From assembly GCF_000383415.1 (NCBI RefSeq), contig NZ_KB911255.1, positions 542,001 through 606,000 on the forward strand: a stretch of DNA of 64,000 nucleotides, written 5' to 3'. The notes under the pieces are model-generated. The model ran no database searches, had not been told where the DNA came from, and was given only the letters and a program-made list of their open reading frames with translations. Positions 55,861 through 64,000 of the stretch are shown here, one piece after another (position 1 is the first letter of the stretch; each line of letters starts with the position of its first letter). Source of the stretch: Hyphomicrobium zavarzinii ATCC 27496. GTDB lineage: Bacteria; Pseudomonadota; Alphaproteobacteria; Rhizobiales; Hyphomicrobiaceae. The position numbers and the translations under genes were made by a program.

Positions 55861-56097
55861 ATGCACTTGATTTTCCCCGTTTCTTAGGGGTGTGCCTTGA
55901 TCCTCTGTCCGGAGACGGTTTGGTAAACACGCCCCATAACGTTTGGCTTGGCGACCTTTCGCGGGTGCGTTAAAGCTGCTAGGGACCTTGTGTGGCTTTC
56001 CCGGTGCCGGGAGGGCCTGCATTCATGGACGGAAGCGTCCGCGAAAAAGCGGTTCAGCTAACGACCACTCAGCCCACACTCCCTTGCAGAAGCGCGA

Positions 56098-56535
56098 ATG
56101 GCCAAACCCGTATTCGTCCTCAACGGCCCGAACCTGAACTTGCTCGGCGTGCGCGAGCCCGAGATCTACGGCCGGGATACGCTCGATGACGTGCGCCAGC
56201 GGGCAGAGGCGAGGGCGGCTGCGCTGGGGCTTACTGTTTCATTCCGCCAGACCAATCACGAGGGCGAGCTCATCGGATGGATTCAGGAAGCGCGCGGCGC
56301 GGCTTCCGGGATCATTCTCAATGCCGGCTCGCTCACGCACACGTCCATCGGCATTCTCGATGCACTCACGGCCGCGGAGCTGCCGGTGATCGAAGTGCAT
56401 CTTTCCAATATTTTCCGCCGCGAGAGTTTTCGTCACCACTCCTATGTCTCGCTTGCCGCAAAGGGCGTCATCTGCGGCCTCGGCGTTCAAGGCTACGAGC
56501 TTGCACTCGACGCAATGGCGAAGCTGGTGACATGA
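56098..56535 (+). CDS. aroQ: 3-dehydroquinate dehydratase, type II
   Basis: 145 residues. Type II signature [16 protein letters not shown] near the N terminus with the catalytic Tyr, [13 protein letters not shown], and the conserved [25 protein letters not shown] with the His. It dehydrates 3-dehydroquinate in aromatic amino-acid synthesis. First gene of the aroQ-accB-accC run. Confidence 0.96.
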   Translation: MAKPVFVLNGPNLNLLGVREPEIYGRDTLDDVRQRAEARAAALGLTVSFRQTNHEGELIGWIQEARGAASGIILNAGSLTHTSIGILDALTAAELPVIEVHLSNIFRRESFRHHSYVSLAAKGVICGLGVQGYELALDAMAKLVT

Positions 56536-56599
56536 GCGTCTCGTGAAACACAAATCCAAAGACAGCGATAAGAAGCCGAAAGGGAAAGGGCTAGCGCGC

Positions 56600-57097
56600 A
56601 TGACGGCGAAAGACGATGCCGAGAAACCGAGTGGCGAGCAGCAGTTGATCAGGGAGCTCGCACAGCTCTTGAACGATACGGGTCTCTCAGAGATCGAGAT
56701 CGAGAAGAGCGGGCTCAAGGTGCGCGTTGCCCGCACGGTGACGATCGCGGCGGCCGTGCCCGCTGCCTCTCATTTCTCTGGTGCGCCTGCCCCGGTTTCC
56801 GCGCCTTCGGCCGGGCCGGGTGCGCAGCCGGCGCCCGCGGCAGGCGGCGATCCCGCCAAGCATCCGGGTGCCGTCAAGTCGCCGATGGTCGGCACGGCCT
56901 ATCGCTCGCCCGATCCGAAGGCGCCTCCGTTCGTCGAGGTCGGGGCGCGCGTGCAGCAGGGCGATACGCTGCTGATCATCGAGGCGATGAAGACCATGAA
57001 CCAGATCCCCGCCCCGCGTGCGGGAACGGTCACGGCCGTTCTGGTGGAGAATGGCCAGCCCGTGGAGTTCGGCGAGCCGCTTGTGATCATTGAATAA
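56600..57097 (+). CDS. accB: Biotin carboxyl carrier protein of acetyl-CoA carboxylase
   Basis: 165 residues. N-terminal helix ([26 protein letters not shown]), an Ala/Pro-rich linker, and a biotinyl domain with the modified Lys in [12 protein letters not shown] at 56600 is preferred; a GTG upstream at 56543 is in frame. It carries carboxybiotin to the transferase in fatty-acid synthesis. accC follows 94 bases downstream. Confidence 0.94.
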   Translation: MTAKDDAEKPSGEQQLIRELAQLLNDTGLSEIEIEKSGLKVRVARTVTIAAAVPAASHFSGAPAPVSAPSAGPGAQPAPAAGGDPAKHPGAVKSPMVGTAYRSPDPKAPPFVEVGARVQQGDTLLIIEAMKTMNQIPAPRAGTVTAVLVENGQPVEFGEPLVIIE

Positions 57098-57102
57098 GGG
57101 AG

Positions 57103-57183
57103 AAGCGGCAGCGGGCAGCGGGCAACGGGCAGCGGGATCTGATCCTCGTATATGCTGCCAGCTGCCTGTTGCCGGTTGCCCGA
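57103..57183. repeat. G/C-rich dispersed repeat, copy 2
   Basis: A stretch of GCAGCGGGCA/TGCCCGCTGC-like blocks forming an imperfect palindrome, between accB and accC. It resembles 41521-41582. Confidence 0.55.
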
Positions 57184-57190
57184 CATAAGA

Positions 57191-58534
57191 ATGTTCGACA
57201 AGGTCCTTATTGCCAACCGGGGTGAGATCGCGCTGCGCATTCAGCGCGCGTGCAAGGAGCTCGGCATTGCGACGGTGGCCGTCCATTCGACGGCTGACGC
57301 GGATGCGATGCACGTTAGGCTTGCCGACGAGAGCGTGTGCATCGGCTCGCCGCCCGCCAGCGACAGCTATCTCAACATTCCGCGGTTGCTGGCCGCTTGC
57401 GAGATCACCGGCGCGGATGCCGTCCATCCGGGCTACGGCTTCCTTTCCGAGAACGCCCGCTTCGCGGAGATCCTCGAAGAGCATTCGATCACCTTCATCG
57501 GCCCCACGTCCGAGCACATCCGGATCATGGGCGACAAGATCGAAGCCAAGGAAACCGCCAAGAAGCTCGGCATTCCGGTGGTGCCCGGCTCCGATGGCGC
57601 GGTGACCAGCGAAGCGCAGGCGATGAAGATCGCCAAGGACATGGGCTTCCCTGTGCTGATCAAGGCGACCGCCGGCGGCGGCGGCCGCGGCATGAAGGTT
57701 GCCCATTCGGCGGCGGACCTCGGCATCGCTCTCGCGACGGCACGCTCGGAAGCCAAGGCGGCGTTCGGCAACGACTCCGTCTATATCGAGAAATATCTGC
57801 AGAAGCCGCGCCACATCGAGATCCAGGTGTTCGGCGATGGCAAGGGCAACGCGGTGCACCTCGGCGAGCGCGATTGCTCGCTGCAGCGGCGCCACCAGAA
57901 GATCCTCGAAGAATCTCCGTCGCCCGCGCTCAACGCCGCTTCGCGCCAGAAGATCGGCGAGGTCGTCGCCGCCGCGATGCGCAAGATCAAGTACCGCGGC
58001 GCAGGAACGGTCGAGTTCCTGTTCGAGGACGGCGAGTTCTATTTCATCGAAATGAACACGCGTCTGCAGGTGGAGCATCCGGTCACCGAGGCCATCACCG
58101 GCATCGACCTCGTGCTGGAGCAGATCCGCGTGGCGTCCGGCGGCCAGCTCGGGTTCAAGCAGGAGGACATCACGTTCTCCGGGCATGCGATCGAGTGTCG
58201 AATCAACGCCGAGAATCCGCGCACCTTCCGGCCTTCGCCTGGCCAGATCACTTACTGGCATCCGCCGGGCGGACTTGGCGTGCGTGTCGACAGCGGTGTG
58301 TACCAGGGCTATCGCATTCCCCCGTTCTACGACAGCTTGATTGGTAAGCTGATCGTGCACGGAAAGAACCGCAATGAATGCCTGATGCGCCTTAGGCGCG
58401 CGTTGTCGGAGTTCGTGATCGACGGAATCGAGACGACGATCCCGTTGTTCAACGAACTGATCCGGCAGCCGGACATTGCCAACGGGCTCTACGATATCCA
58501 TTGGCTAGAAAAGTATCTCGGGAAGCAGTCCTGA
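57191..58534 (+). CDS. accC: Biotin carboxylase subunit of acetyl-CoA carboxylase
   Basis: 447 residues. MFDKVLIANRGEIALRIQRACKELG start, ATP-grasp with the P-loop-like KATAGGGGRGMK, and the conserved EMNTRLQVEHPVTE. It carboxylates biotin on AccB with ATP and bicarbonate. ATG at 57191 is chosen for the family-typical N terminus. It shares an operon with accB. Confidence 0.97.
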   Translation: MFDKVLIANRGEIALRIQRACKELGIATVAVHSTADADAMHVRLADESVCIGSPPASDSYLNIPRLLAACEITGADAVHPGYGFLSENARFAEILEEHSITFIGPTSEHIRIMGDKIEAKETAKKLGIPVVPGSDGAVTSEAQAMKIAKDMGFPVLIKATAGGGGRGMKVAHSAADLGIALATARSEAKAAFGNDSVYIEKYLQKPRHIEIQVFGDGKGNAVHLGERDCSLQRRHQKILEESPSPALNAASRQKIGEVVAAAMRKIKYRGAGTVEFLFEDGEFYFIEMNTRLQVEHPVTEAITGIDLVLEQIRVASGGQLGFKQEDITFSGHAIECRINAENPRTFRPSPGQITYWHPPGGLGVRVDSGVYQGYRIPPFYDSLIGKLIVHGKNRNECLMRLRRALSEFVIDGIETTIPLFNELIRQPDIANGLYDIHWLEKYLGKQS

Positions 58535-58637
58535 CGCGCGGTGTGGTCAAGGTACTCGCCACTCGAGTGATCCGGCTTTAGTATCGCGCCTGGTGCCGGA
58601 TAGCCGGCGCAAGGACGTTGAGACGGGAGCATGAGTG

Positions 58638-59333
58638 ATGGCGTCACGCGACGACATCATGATCGAGATTACGCCGCAGGTCCTTCTCAAGGCCTACAGC
58701 TGCGGCATCTTTCCAATGGCCGAGAGCGCGGATGATCCTGCGCTCTATTGGATCGAGCCTCAGCACCGGGGCATCCTTCCGCTCGAGGCGGTGCACGTTC
58801 CAAAGCGCCTGGCGCGGACGGTGCGGAGCGGCGCACTGCGGGTTGCCATCGATACCGACTACGAAGGGGTGATCGAGGGGTGCGCCGCGGAGCGCGCGGG
58901 GCGGCGGTCCACCTGGATCAACGGCCGTATCCGCGGGCTCTATCAGGAGCTCTTCCGGCTCGGCCACTGCCACACTGTAGAAGTGTGGGAGGGTGACCGT
59001 CTGGTCGGTGGTCTCTACGGGGTGGCGCTGGGCGGCGTGTTCTTCGGCGAGAGCATGTTCTCCTATGTGCGGGACGCTTCCAAGATCGCCCTCGTTCATC
59101 TTGCCGGACGGCTGATCGCCGGCGGCTTCACGTTGTTGGATACACAGTTCGTGACCGATCACCTTCGCCAGTTCGGCACCATCGAGGTCGATCGCGACGA
59201 TTTCCATCGCCTGCTCGACGACGCGCTTCGCCAGTCGGCGGATTTCCTGCGGCTTCCGCTGGACACGCCCGGAGCTACCATTCTCGACATCATCGAGCGC
59301 GCGCGGGACGAGTCCCCACGGGACACGCGATGA
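58638..59333 (+). CDS. aat: Leucyl/phenylalanyl-tRNA-protein transferase
   Basis: 231 residues. It adds Leu or Phe from aminoacyl-tRNA to N-terminal Arg or Lys of proteins, marking them for ClpAP. The canonical residues are present: Glu138 (GESMFS; E. coli Glu156), Asp168 and Gln170 (LDTQ; E. coli Asp186, Gln188). The ATG at 58638 is in frame with good Shine-Dalgarno spacing; the neighbouring ATG at 58631 is out of frame. The stop overlaps the next gene by four bases. Compare the two divergent paralogues near 37-38.7 kb. Confidence 0.94.
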   Translation: MASRDDIMIEITPQVLLKAYSCGIFPMAESADDPALYWIEPQHRGILPLEAVHVPKRLARTVRSGALRVAIDTDYEGVIEGCAAERAGRRSTWINGRIRGLYQELFRLGHCHTVEVWEGDRLVGGLYGVALGGVFFGESMFSYVRDASKIALVHLAGRLIAGGFTLLDTQFVTDHLRQFGTIEVDRDDFHRLLDDALRQSADFLRLPLDTPGATILDIIERARDESPRDTR

Positions 59334-60280
59334 CCTCTGCCAAGGACGACAAGACCGAGGGCGCAGTGAAGCGCCGGCCCCGCCCGTTCGAGCGATCGGG
59401 CAAGCTCGAGCTGATCCGCACCAAGGGGCCAGCCGACTACGCGCTTCTCGACAGTGGCGGTGGGCGCAAGCTCGAACGGTTCGGTCCGATAGTCGTCGAC
59501 AGGCCGGAGCCGCAGGCGCTCTGGAGCCGGCAGCTCGGCGGCGCGGCCTGGGGGAAGGCGCATGCCGTCTTCTCCGCTTCGGCCGACGACGAGGAAAAAG
59601 GAAAGTGGCGGCTCGACAAGCCAGTGCCGGACGGCTGGCCGGTGCGTGTGGGCGAGGTGGTGCTGACCTGCAAGCTGCAGGGGCTGTGGCATCTCGGGCT
59701 CTTTCCGGAGCAATCACCGCACTGGGACTGGATGATCGAGCAGATCGGTGCAGTGAGCGGGGAGCGCCCGCGCGTGCTGAACCTCTTTGCCTACACGGGT
59801 GCCGCCTCGCTTCTGGCCGCGCGGGCCGGGGCTGAGGTCACGCACGTGGATGCGTCCAAGAAGGCGATCCAGTGGGCCAAGGAGAATCAGACGGCGTCGG
59901 GGCTCGGCTCCGCGCCGATACGCTGGATCCTGGACGATGCGGCGAAGTTCGTTGCGCGCGAGGTTCGGCGGGGCAAGACCTATCATGTGATCCTGATCGA
60001 TCCGCCGAAGTTCGGGCGCGGCCCGGAAGGCGAGGTGTGGGATCTGTTCCAGGGCTTGCCGGTCCTGTTGAAGAATGCGGCGCAATTGCTGGCGCCGGGG
60101 CGCGCGGCGATGATCCTCACCGTCTACGCCATTCGCGCGTCCGCGCTGGCATTCGAGCAACTTTCGGCCGACGTGCTCGCGGATCGCGGCGGACATCTCT
60201 CGTTTGGAGAACTCGCTTTGTCGGCTGAGGGCGGCGGGGCCGCGGTTCCCACATCGCTGTTCGTGCGGTGGACATCATGA
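59330..60280 (+). CDS. Class I rRNA methyltransferase (RlmI/RlmK-like)
   Basis: 316 residues. C-terminal Rossmann fold with motif [28 protein letters not shown] and motif [16 protein letters not shown], as in RlmI- and RlmK-type large-subunit rRNA enzymes. The PUA domain found at the N terminus of RlmI is not evident. The target base is not readable. Start and stop overlap with aat and the next gene (ATGA), so the three are translationally coupled. Confidence 0.85.
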   Translation: MTSAKDDKTEGAVKRRPRPFERSGKLELIRTKGPADYALLDSGGGRKLERFGPIVVDRPEPQALWSRQLGGAAWGKAHAVFSASADDEEKGKWRLDKPVPDGWPVRVGEVVLTCKLQGLWHLGLFPEQSPHWDWMIEQIGAVSGERPRVLNLFAYTGAASLLAARAGAEVTHVDASKKAIQWAKENQTASGLGSAPIRWILDDAAKFVAREVRRGKTYHVILIDPPKFGRGPEGEVWDLFQGLPVLLKNAAQLLAPGRAAMILTVYAIRASALAFEQLSADVLADRGGHLSFGELALSAEGGGAAVPTSLFVRWTS

Positions 60281-61089
60281 CCGGGCCGGAACCGCGCATC
60301 ATCACCAGTCTCACCAACGACAGGGTGAAGGCGATCCGTGCCCTCGACATGCGCAAGGAGCGCAAGCAGACGGGCCTGTTCGTAGCGGAGGGCGCTTCGA
60401 TCCTGGTCACGGCGCGCGAAGCTGGCTTCACGCCGACGAGCCTCGTCTATCAGTCCGGATCGGCGGCGAGCCCCGTATCGCGCTCGCTCGTCGGCTGGGC
60501 GCTGGGCGCGGGGGCGGACGTGCTCGAAGTCTCGGAGCCCGTGCTGGCGAAGCTCGCGTCGAAAGAAAACCCGCAGTCGATGATCGGGGTGTTCCGGCAG
60601 CGCTGGGTCGATCCTCCGGAGCGCGTTGCGAGCGAGGACTGCTGGCTCGCGCTCGAGGAGGTGCGCGATCCCGGCAATCTCGGCACCATCATCCGCACGG
60701 TCGATGCGGTCGGTGCAAAGGGCATCATTCTGGTCGGCAACTCGTGCGATCCCTATTCGCGGGAAGCGGTGCGCGCGACGATGGGGTCTGTGTTCAGCGT
60801 GCCGCTGGTGCGCACCACGCGCGAGGACTTCCTGCTGTGGCGCGCGACGTGGCGCGGCGATGTGGTCGGCACGCATCTCGATGCGCAGGAGGATTTCCGG
60901 CAAGCGGCCTACAAGGGGCCTGTGCTGCTGGTGATGGGGAGCGAAGGGCCTGGGCTCTCGGAAAGCCTTACGCGCTCGTGCTCGCGGCTCATTAAAATTC
61001 CGATGGCGGGCAAGCTGGACAGCTTGAACCTAGCCGTTGCGACCGCGCTCACGCTCTATCAGATCCGTGGCAGTGCCCTGAGGATATGA
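60277..61089 (+). CDS. TrmH/SpoU-family RNA 2'-O-methyltransferase
   Basis: 270 residues. An N-terminal substrate-binding part (about 15-100) and a SPOUT knot with LEEVRDPGNLGTIIRTVDA (motif 1), LLVMGSEGPGLSESL (motif 2) and KLDSLNLAVATALTLYQI (motif 3). The family methylates rRNA or tRNA ribose; the site is unknown. It starts in the stop of the previous gene. Confidence 0.9.
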   Translation: MTGPEPRIITSLTNDRVKAIRALDMRKERKQTGLFVAEGASILVTAREAGFTPTSLVYQSGSAASPVSRSLVGWALGAGADVLEVSEPVLAKLASKENPQSMIGVFRQRWVDPPERVASEDCWLALEEVRDPGNLGTIIRTVDAVGAKGIILVGNSCDPYSREAVRATMGSVFSVPLVRTTREDFLLWRATWRGDVVGTHLDAQEDFRQAAYKGPVLLVMGSEGPGLSESLTRSCSRLIKIPMAGKLDSLNLAVATALTLYQIRGSALRI

Positions 61090-61268
61090 CGGTCGCTCCG
61101 TTCGTGGGGAGGCAACCGACCCAATCCCTGCTCGATGTGTCTGGACCCCAACCTCCGTCGGGGTGACGTCGGGAGGAGGCGGCTGTTCGCCAGATGGGAT
61201 ACGTCATCACGCTCGTGGCGGAAGCATGCTTCGCATGGAGCCGGATCCAGAGACGCGAAATCGGGCGG

Positions 61269-62018
61269 CTAGATACAACGTCCGCCGTCGACCTCGATGG
61301 CGACACCCGTGACGAAGCTGGACGCGGGATCTGCCAGGAACAGGGCGGCGTTGGCGATGTCCTGAGGCTTCGACATGCGCCCCAGCGGGATGCCGGCTAG
61401 AAACTTCGCCCGGTTCTCGGGCGTATCGGCCGCCCCCATGAACTGCTCCAGCATGCCGGTTTCGCCGATCACGGGGTTGATGGCGTTGACGCGGATGTTC
61501 TTCGGTGCGAGCTCGGCCGCCATGGATTTCGTGAGCGTGATGACCGCGCCCTTGGAGCCGTTGTACCAGGTGAGGCCCGGGCGTGGGCGCACACCGGCGG
61601 TCGAGGCGGTATTGATGATGGAGCCGCCGCCGCGCTTCTCCAGCTCTGGAACGGCGGCGAGCGTGGTGAGATAGATCGACTTCACGTTGACCGCATAGAT
61701 GCGGTCGAACTCCTCCTCGCTCACCGTCATGAGCGACTGGTTCTTGTGGGTCGTTCCGGCGTTGTTGACGAGGATGTCGAGACCGCCGAATGCTTTGACC
61801 GTTGCCGCGATCATGGCGTCGACGTCGGCTTTTCGCGAGACGTCGGCCGAAATGGAGATGGCGCCCGCGCCGATGCTCGCTGCAGCTTCGCCCGCCCGTT
61901 TCGCATCGATGTCGACGACGGCGACCTTGGCGCCTTCCGCGGCGAATATTTCCGCGATGCCGCGACCGAACCCGGAAGCCGCTCCGGTCACGATTGCGAT
62001 CTTTCCGGCCAGTCTCAT
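61269..62018 (-). CDS. Short-chain dehydrogenase/reductase
   Basis: 249 residues. Cofactor motif TGAASGFGRGIAE, NNAG, catalytic Ser in INTAS and YNGSK (Tyr-x3-Lys), with the SDR C-terminal GVAIEVDGG. It resembles glucose- or 3-oxoacyl-type SDRs; the substrate is unknown. It is on the same strand as pheA, 15 bases downstream of it. Confidence 0.9.
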   Translation of the reverse strand: MRLAGKIAIVTGAASGFGRGIAEIFAAEGAKVAVVDIDAKRAGEAAASIGAGAISISADVSRKADVDAMIAATVKAFGGLDILVNNAGTTHKNQSLMTVSEEEFDRIYAVNVKSIYLTTLAAVPELEKRGGGSIINTASTAGVRPRPGLTWYNGSKGAVITLTKSMAAELAPKNIRVNAINPVIGETGMLEQFMGAADTPENRAKFLAGIPLGRMSKPQDIANAALFLADPASSFVTGVAIEVDGGRCI

Positions 62019-62033
62019 GGGGAACCTGTTCTG

Positions 62034-62945
62034 CTATTTGCCCGTCGGCGGAGCGGCCGCACGTGCCGCCTCGGCGCGGTAGGGGCTAGCCGGATAAGTG
62101 CCGAGCAGGCGCAGCTCCGTCGAGAAGAACGACAGCTCCTCGAGCGCAAGCTGAACCGGGCGATCGGCCGGGTGACCCTCGATATCGGCGTAGAACATGG
62201 TGGCGTTGAAGGTGCCCTCGAGCTGATAGCTCTCGAGCTTCATCATGTTGACGCCGTTGGTGGCGAAGCCGCCGAGCGCCTTGTAGAGCGCGGCGGGCAC
62301 GTTGCGCACGCGGAACAGGAACGTGGTGACGACCGGGCTGTCCTCGGGCTCGGCGTCGTCCGGATCCTTGGCAAGGATGAGGAAGCGCGTGGTGTTGTGC
62401 GCCTCGTCCTCGATGTCGGAGCGGAGAATTTCGAGACCATAGATCTCGGCTGCCAGCCGCGAGGCGATGGCGGCGAGCGCCGGATCGCCCTGCTCGCTCA
62501 CGATGCGGGCCGATCCCGCCGTATCGGCCTCCGGCACGGGCGTGAGGCCCATCGAGCGCAGCGTGTTGCGGCACTGGCCGAGCGCTTGGGTGTGGCTCAG
62601 CACCTTCTTCAAGGTTTCGAGCGAGCTGCCCTTCACCGACATGAGCTGATGGCGCACGCGCAGGAAGTGCTCGCCGACGATGTAGAGGTTCGCGCCGGGC
62701 AGAAGATGATGGATGTCGGCGACGCGCCCTGCGACCGAGTTCTCGATCGGGATCATGGCGTAGAGCACTTCGCCGGATGTGACGGCTGCAAGCGCGTCCT
62801 CGAAGGTGGGGTAGGCCAGGGCTTCGAAGTCCGGATATGCTTCCGTGCAGGCCAGATGCGAATTCGCGCCGGGCTCGCCTTGGTAAGCGATGCGCTTTGC
62901 TGAGGCCGAGGCATCGGAGGAGTGCGCGCGCGTGGAGTTCGTCAT
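62034..62945 (-). CDS. pheA: Prephenate dehydratase
   Basis: 303 residues. AYQGEPGANSHLAC start, periplasmic-binding-like core with PIENSVAGRVADIHHLL, NTTRFLIL (TRF motif of the active site) and a C-terminal ACT domain with GVNMMKLESYQLEGTFN (ESxxL-type phenylalanine site). It converts prephenate to phenylpyruvate and is likely feedback-inhibited. The aminotransferase at 52-53 kb is a candidate for the next step. Confidence 0.95.
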   Translation of the reverse strand: MTNSTRAHSSDASASAKRIAYQGEPGANSHLACTEAYPDFEALAYPTFEDALAAVTSGEVLYAMIPIENSVAGRVADIHHLLPGANLYIVGEHFLRVRHQLMSVKGSSLETLKKVLSHTQALGQCRNTLRSMGLTPVPEADTAGSARIVSEQGDPALAAIASRLAAEIYGLEILRSDIEDEAHNTTRFLILAKDPDDAEPEDSPVVTTFLFRVRNVPAALYKALGGFATNGVNMMKLESYQLEGTFNATMFYADIEGHPADRPVQLALEELSFFSTELRLLGTYPASPYRAEAARAAAPPTGK

Positions 62946-63077
62946 GGTGCAGGTCTCGACAGACGGAGGCGTGTTCGGATTGACCGCCTCTGGCCGCGGA
63001 CGGCCCCGGTCATGGACACCGGACAGGTGCAGAGGTGGGGACGGAGGCCCGGCCCGGTGAGGGTGAGCCGACGGAGA

Positions 63078-63824
63078 TCAGGAACGGCGCGCTCGTCTGA
63101 TGAGCTGCCGGGCCCGGTTGAGATCGGCCGGAGTATCGACACCGAGGGGAACAGTGTCAACGATGGCTACGTCGATGCGCATGCCGTCCTCCAGCGCGCG
63201 AAGCTGCTCCAGGCGCTCGCGCGTTTCCAGATACGAGGCGGGGAGCGACACGAAGCGCTCCAGCGCCGTGCGCCGGTAGGCGTAGATGCCGATGTGGTGG
63301 AACAGCGGGCCGTCGCCGTGGGGAGCCGTGGCGCGGGTGAAGTAAAGAGCGCGCAGGCGGTTCTGGGAGACCGGGGTGCCGACGATTTTCACCACGTTGG
63401 GGTTGGTGCGCTCGTCGGCGTCGTGGATCTCGGCGGCGAGGGTTGCAATGTGCGGTTCCTTGCTGGTGAGCAGGACGGACGCACACTCCTGGATCAAGCG
63501 GGGCTCCAGGGTCGGCAGGTCGCCCTGCAGGTTGATGACGATGTCGGTTTCCGCTTCGGGATCGACGCGGTTCAGGGCCTCGAAAATGCGGTCGGACCCC
63601 GAAGCATGGTCGGGACGCGTAATCAGCGCCTCGCCTCCCGCATCGCGCACCGCGCTGCAGATCTCCTCGCAATCGGCGGCAACGACGACCCGGCCCATTT
63701 CGGCGGCATAGGCCTGACGCCACACGCGCACGATCATCGGCTCGCCTTCGATGTCGGCCAGCGGCTTGTTCGGAAGGCGGGTGGAGGCCATGCGGGCCGG
63801 GATGATGATCAGTGCTTTCGTCAT
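63078..63824 (-). CDS. kdsB: 3-deoxy-manno-octulosonate cytidylyltransferase
   Basis: 248 residues. [29 protein letters not shown] (sugar-nucleotidyl signature) and [12 protein letters not shown] (Asp metal site). It activates KDO with CTP for lipopolysaccharide assembly, in the cytoplasm. It is upstream of pheA on the same strand, about 130 bases away. Confidence 0.94.
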   Translation of the reverse strand: MTKALIIIPARMASTRLPNKPLADIEGEPMIVRVWRQAYAAEMGRVVVAADCEEICSAVRDAGGEALITRPDHASGSDRIFEALNRVDPEAETDIVINLQGDLPTLEPRLIQECASVLLTSKEPHIATLAAEIHDADERTNPNVVKIVGTPVSQNRLRALYFTRATAPHGDGPLFHHIGIYAYRRTALERFVSLPASYLETRERLEQLRALEDGMRIDVAIVDTVPLGVDTPADLNRARQLIRRARRS

Positions 63825-64000
63825 TGTGCCTTCTCGTTCTCTGGAGCGCGCGATCCGATCCAGGTTTTGGTTGGTTGCATTTTCTTACCGGCCTTCACCT
63901 CGCCGGCAAATGCTTCCGTTGGGCCTGGCCGCCCGCCCCTGTCCGGCGTTTGCTCAAGGCATATCGCTCTGGGCCAGATGACCCGGACATTTGGCCCCAT
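63825..64000. other. kdsB upstream region at window edge
   Basis: No complete gene is visible in the last 176 bases. Confidence 0.4.

Noticed and set aside
56687-58501. Frame of about 600 codons antisense to accB and accC
   Set aside because: Spans two clear genes and an intergenic repeat; shadow frame.

Overview
The window is a GC-rich chromosomal segment of an alphaproteobacterium, most likely a member of the Hyphomicrobiales close to Hyphomicrobium. This is inferred from the gene content: the amiC-mrcA-prfB cluster divergent from rne, the aroQ-accB-accC-aat run, a cobalamin riboswitch in front of an uptake ABC transporter, and a 29-residue PQQ precursor peptide gene (pqqA), which fits a methylotroph. 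No rRNA and no CRISPR array was seen. There is one complete tRNA (tRNA-Gln, anticodon CUG).

Layout. 1-5.4 kb: late cobalamin genes (cobB, cobF, convergent) and a btuFCD-like ABC importer behind a cobalamin riboswitch. 5.5-12.4 kb: a secreted protein of unknown function, a TonB-like protein, an ArsR repressor of the BigR/SqrR type with a DUF2892 membrane protein, and a divergent RND efflux pair. 12.5-27.1 kb: an integrated, A+T-richer element bounded by 47-bp direct repeats of the 3' part of tRNA-Gln. 27.3-64 kb: core genes for RNA modification, nucleotide synthesis (guaB, guaA), cell wall (mrcA, amiC, M15 peptidases), translation (prfB with its programmed frameshift), RNA decay (rne), fatty acid synthesis (accB, accC), the N-degron pathway (aat), phenylalanine synthesis (pheA) and KDO activation (kdsB).

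The island is the most unusual part. It carries a tyrosine integrase broken by a one-base frameshift, a Fic protein, a HepT/MntA pair, a serine recombinase, a three-gene McrB-like / PD-(D/E)XK / DNA methyltransferase cassette, a membrane protein, a divergent DUF2971 / PIN-like pair, and a plasmid-type origin: four exact tandem 21-bp iterons, a perfect DnaA box and a downstream initiator-like gene. It looks like an integrated plasmid whose cargo is mostly defence or toxin-antitoxin genes. Short repeats just inside both ends may be integrase arm sites.

Outside the island the main oddities are: two adjacent leucyl/phenylalanyl-tRNA-protein transferase paralogues in which the catalytic Gln is Arg, in addition to the normal aat gene 20 kb away; a methyltransferase-ATP-grasp (D-Ala-D-Ala ligase-like) fusion beside them; and an orphan pqqA. 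All functional assignments rest on motifs and family knowledge read by eye; no database search was run.
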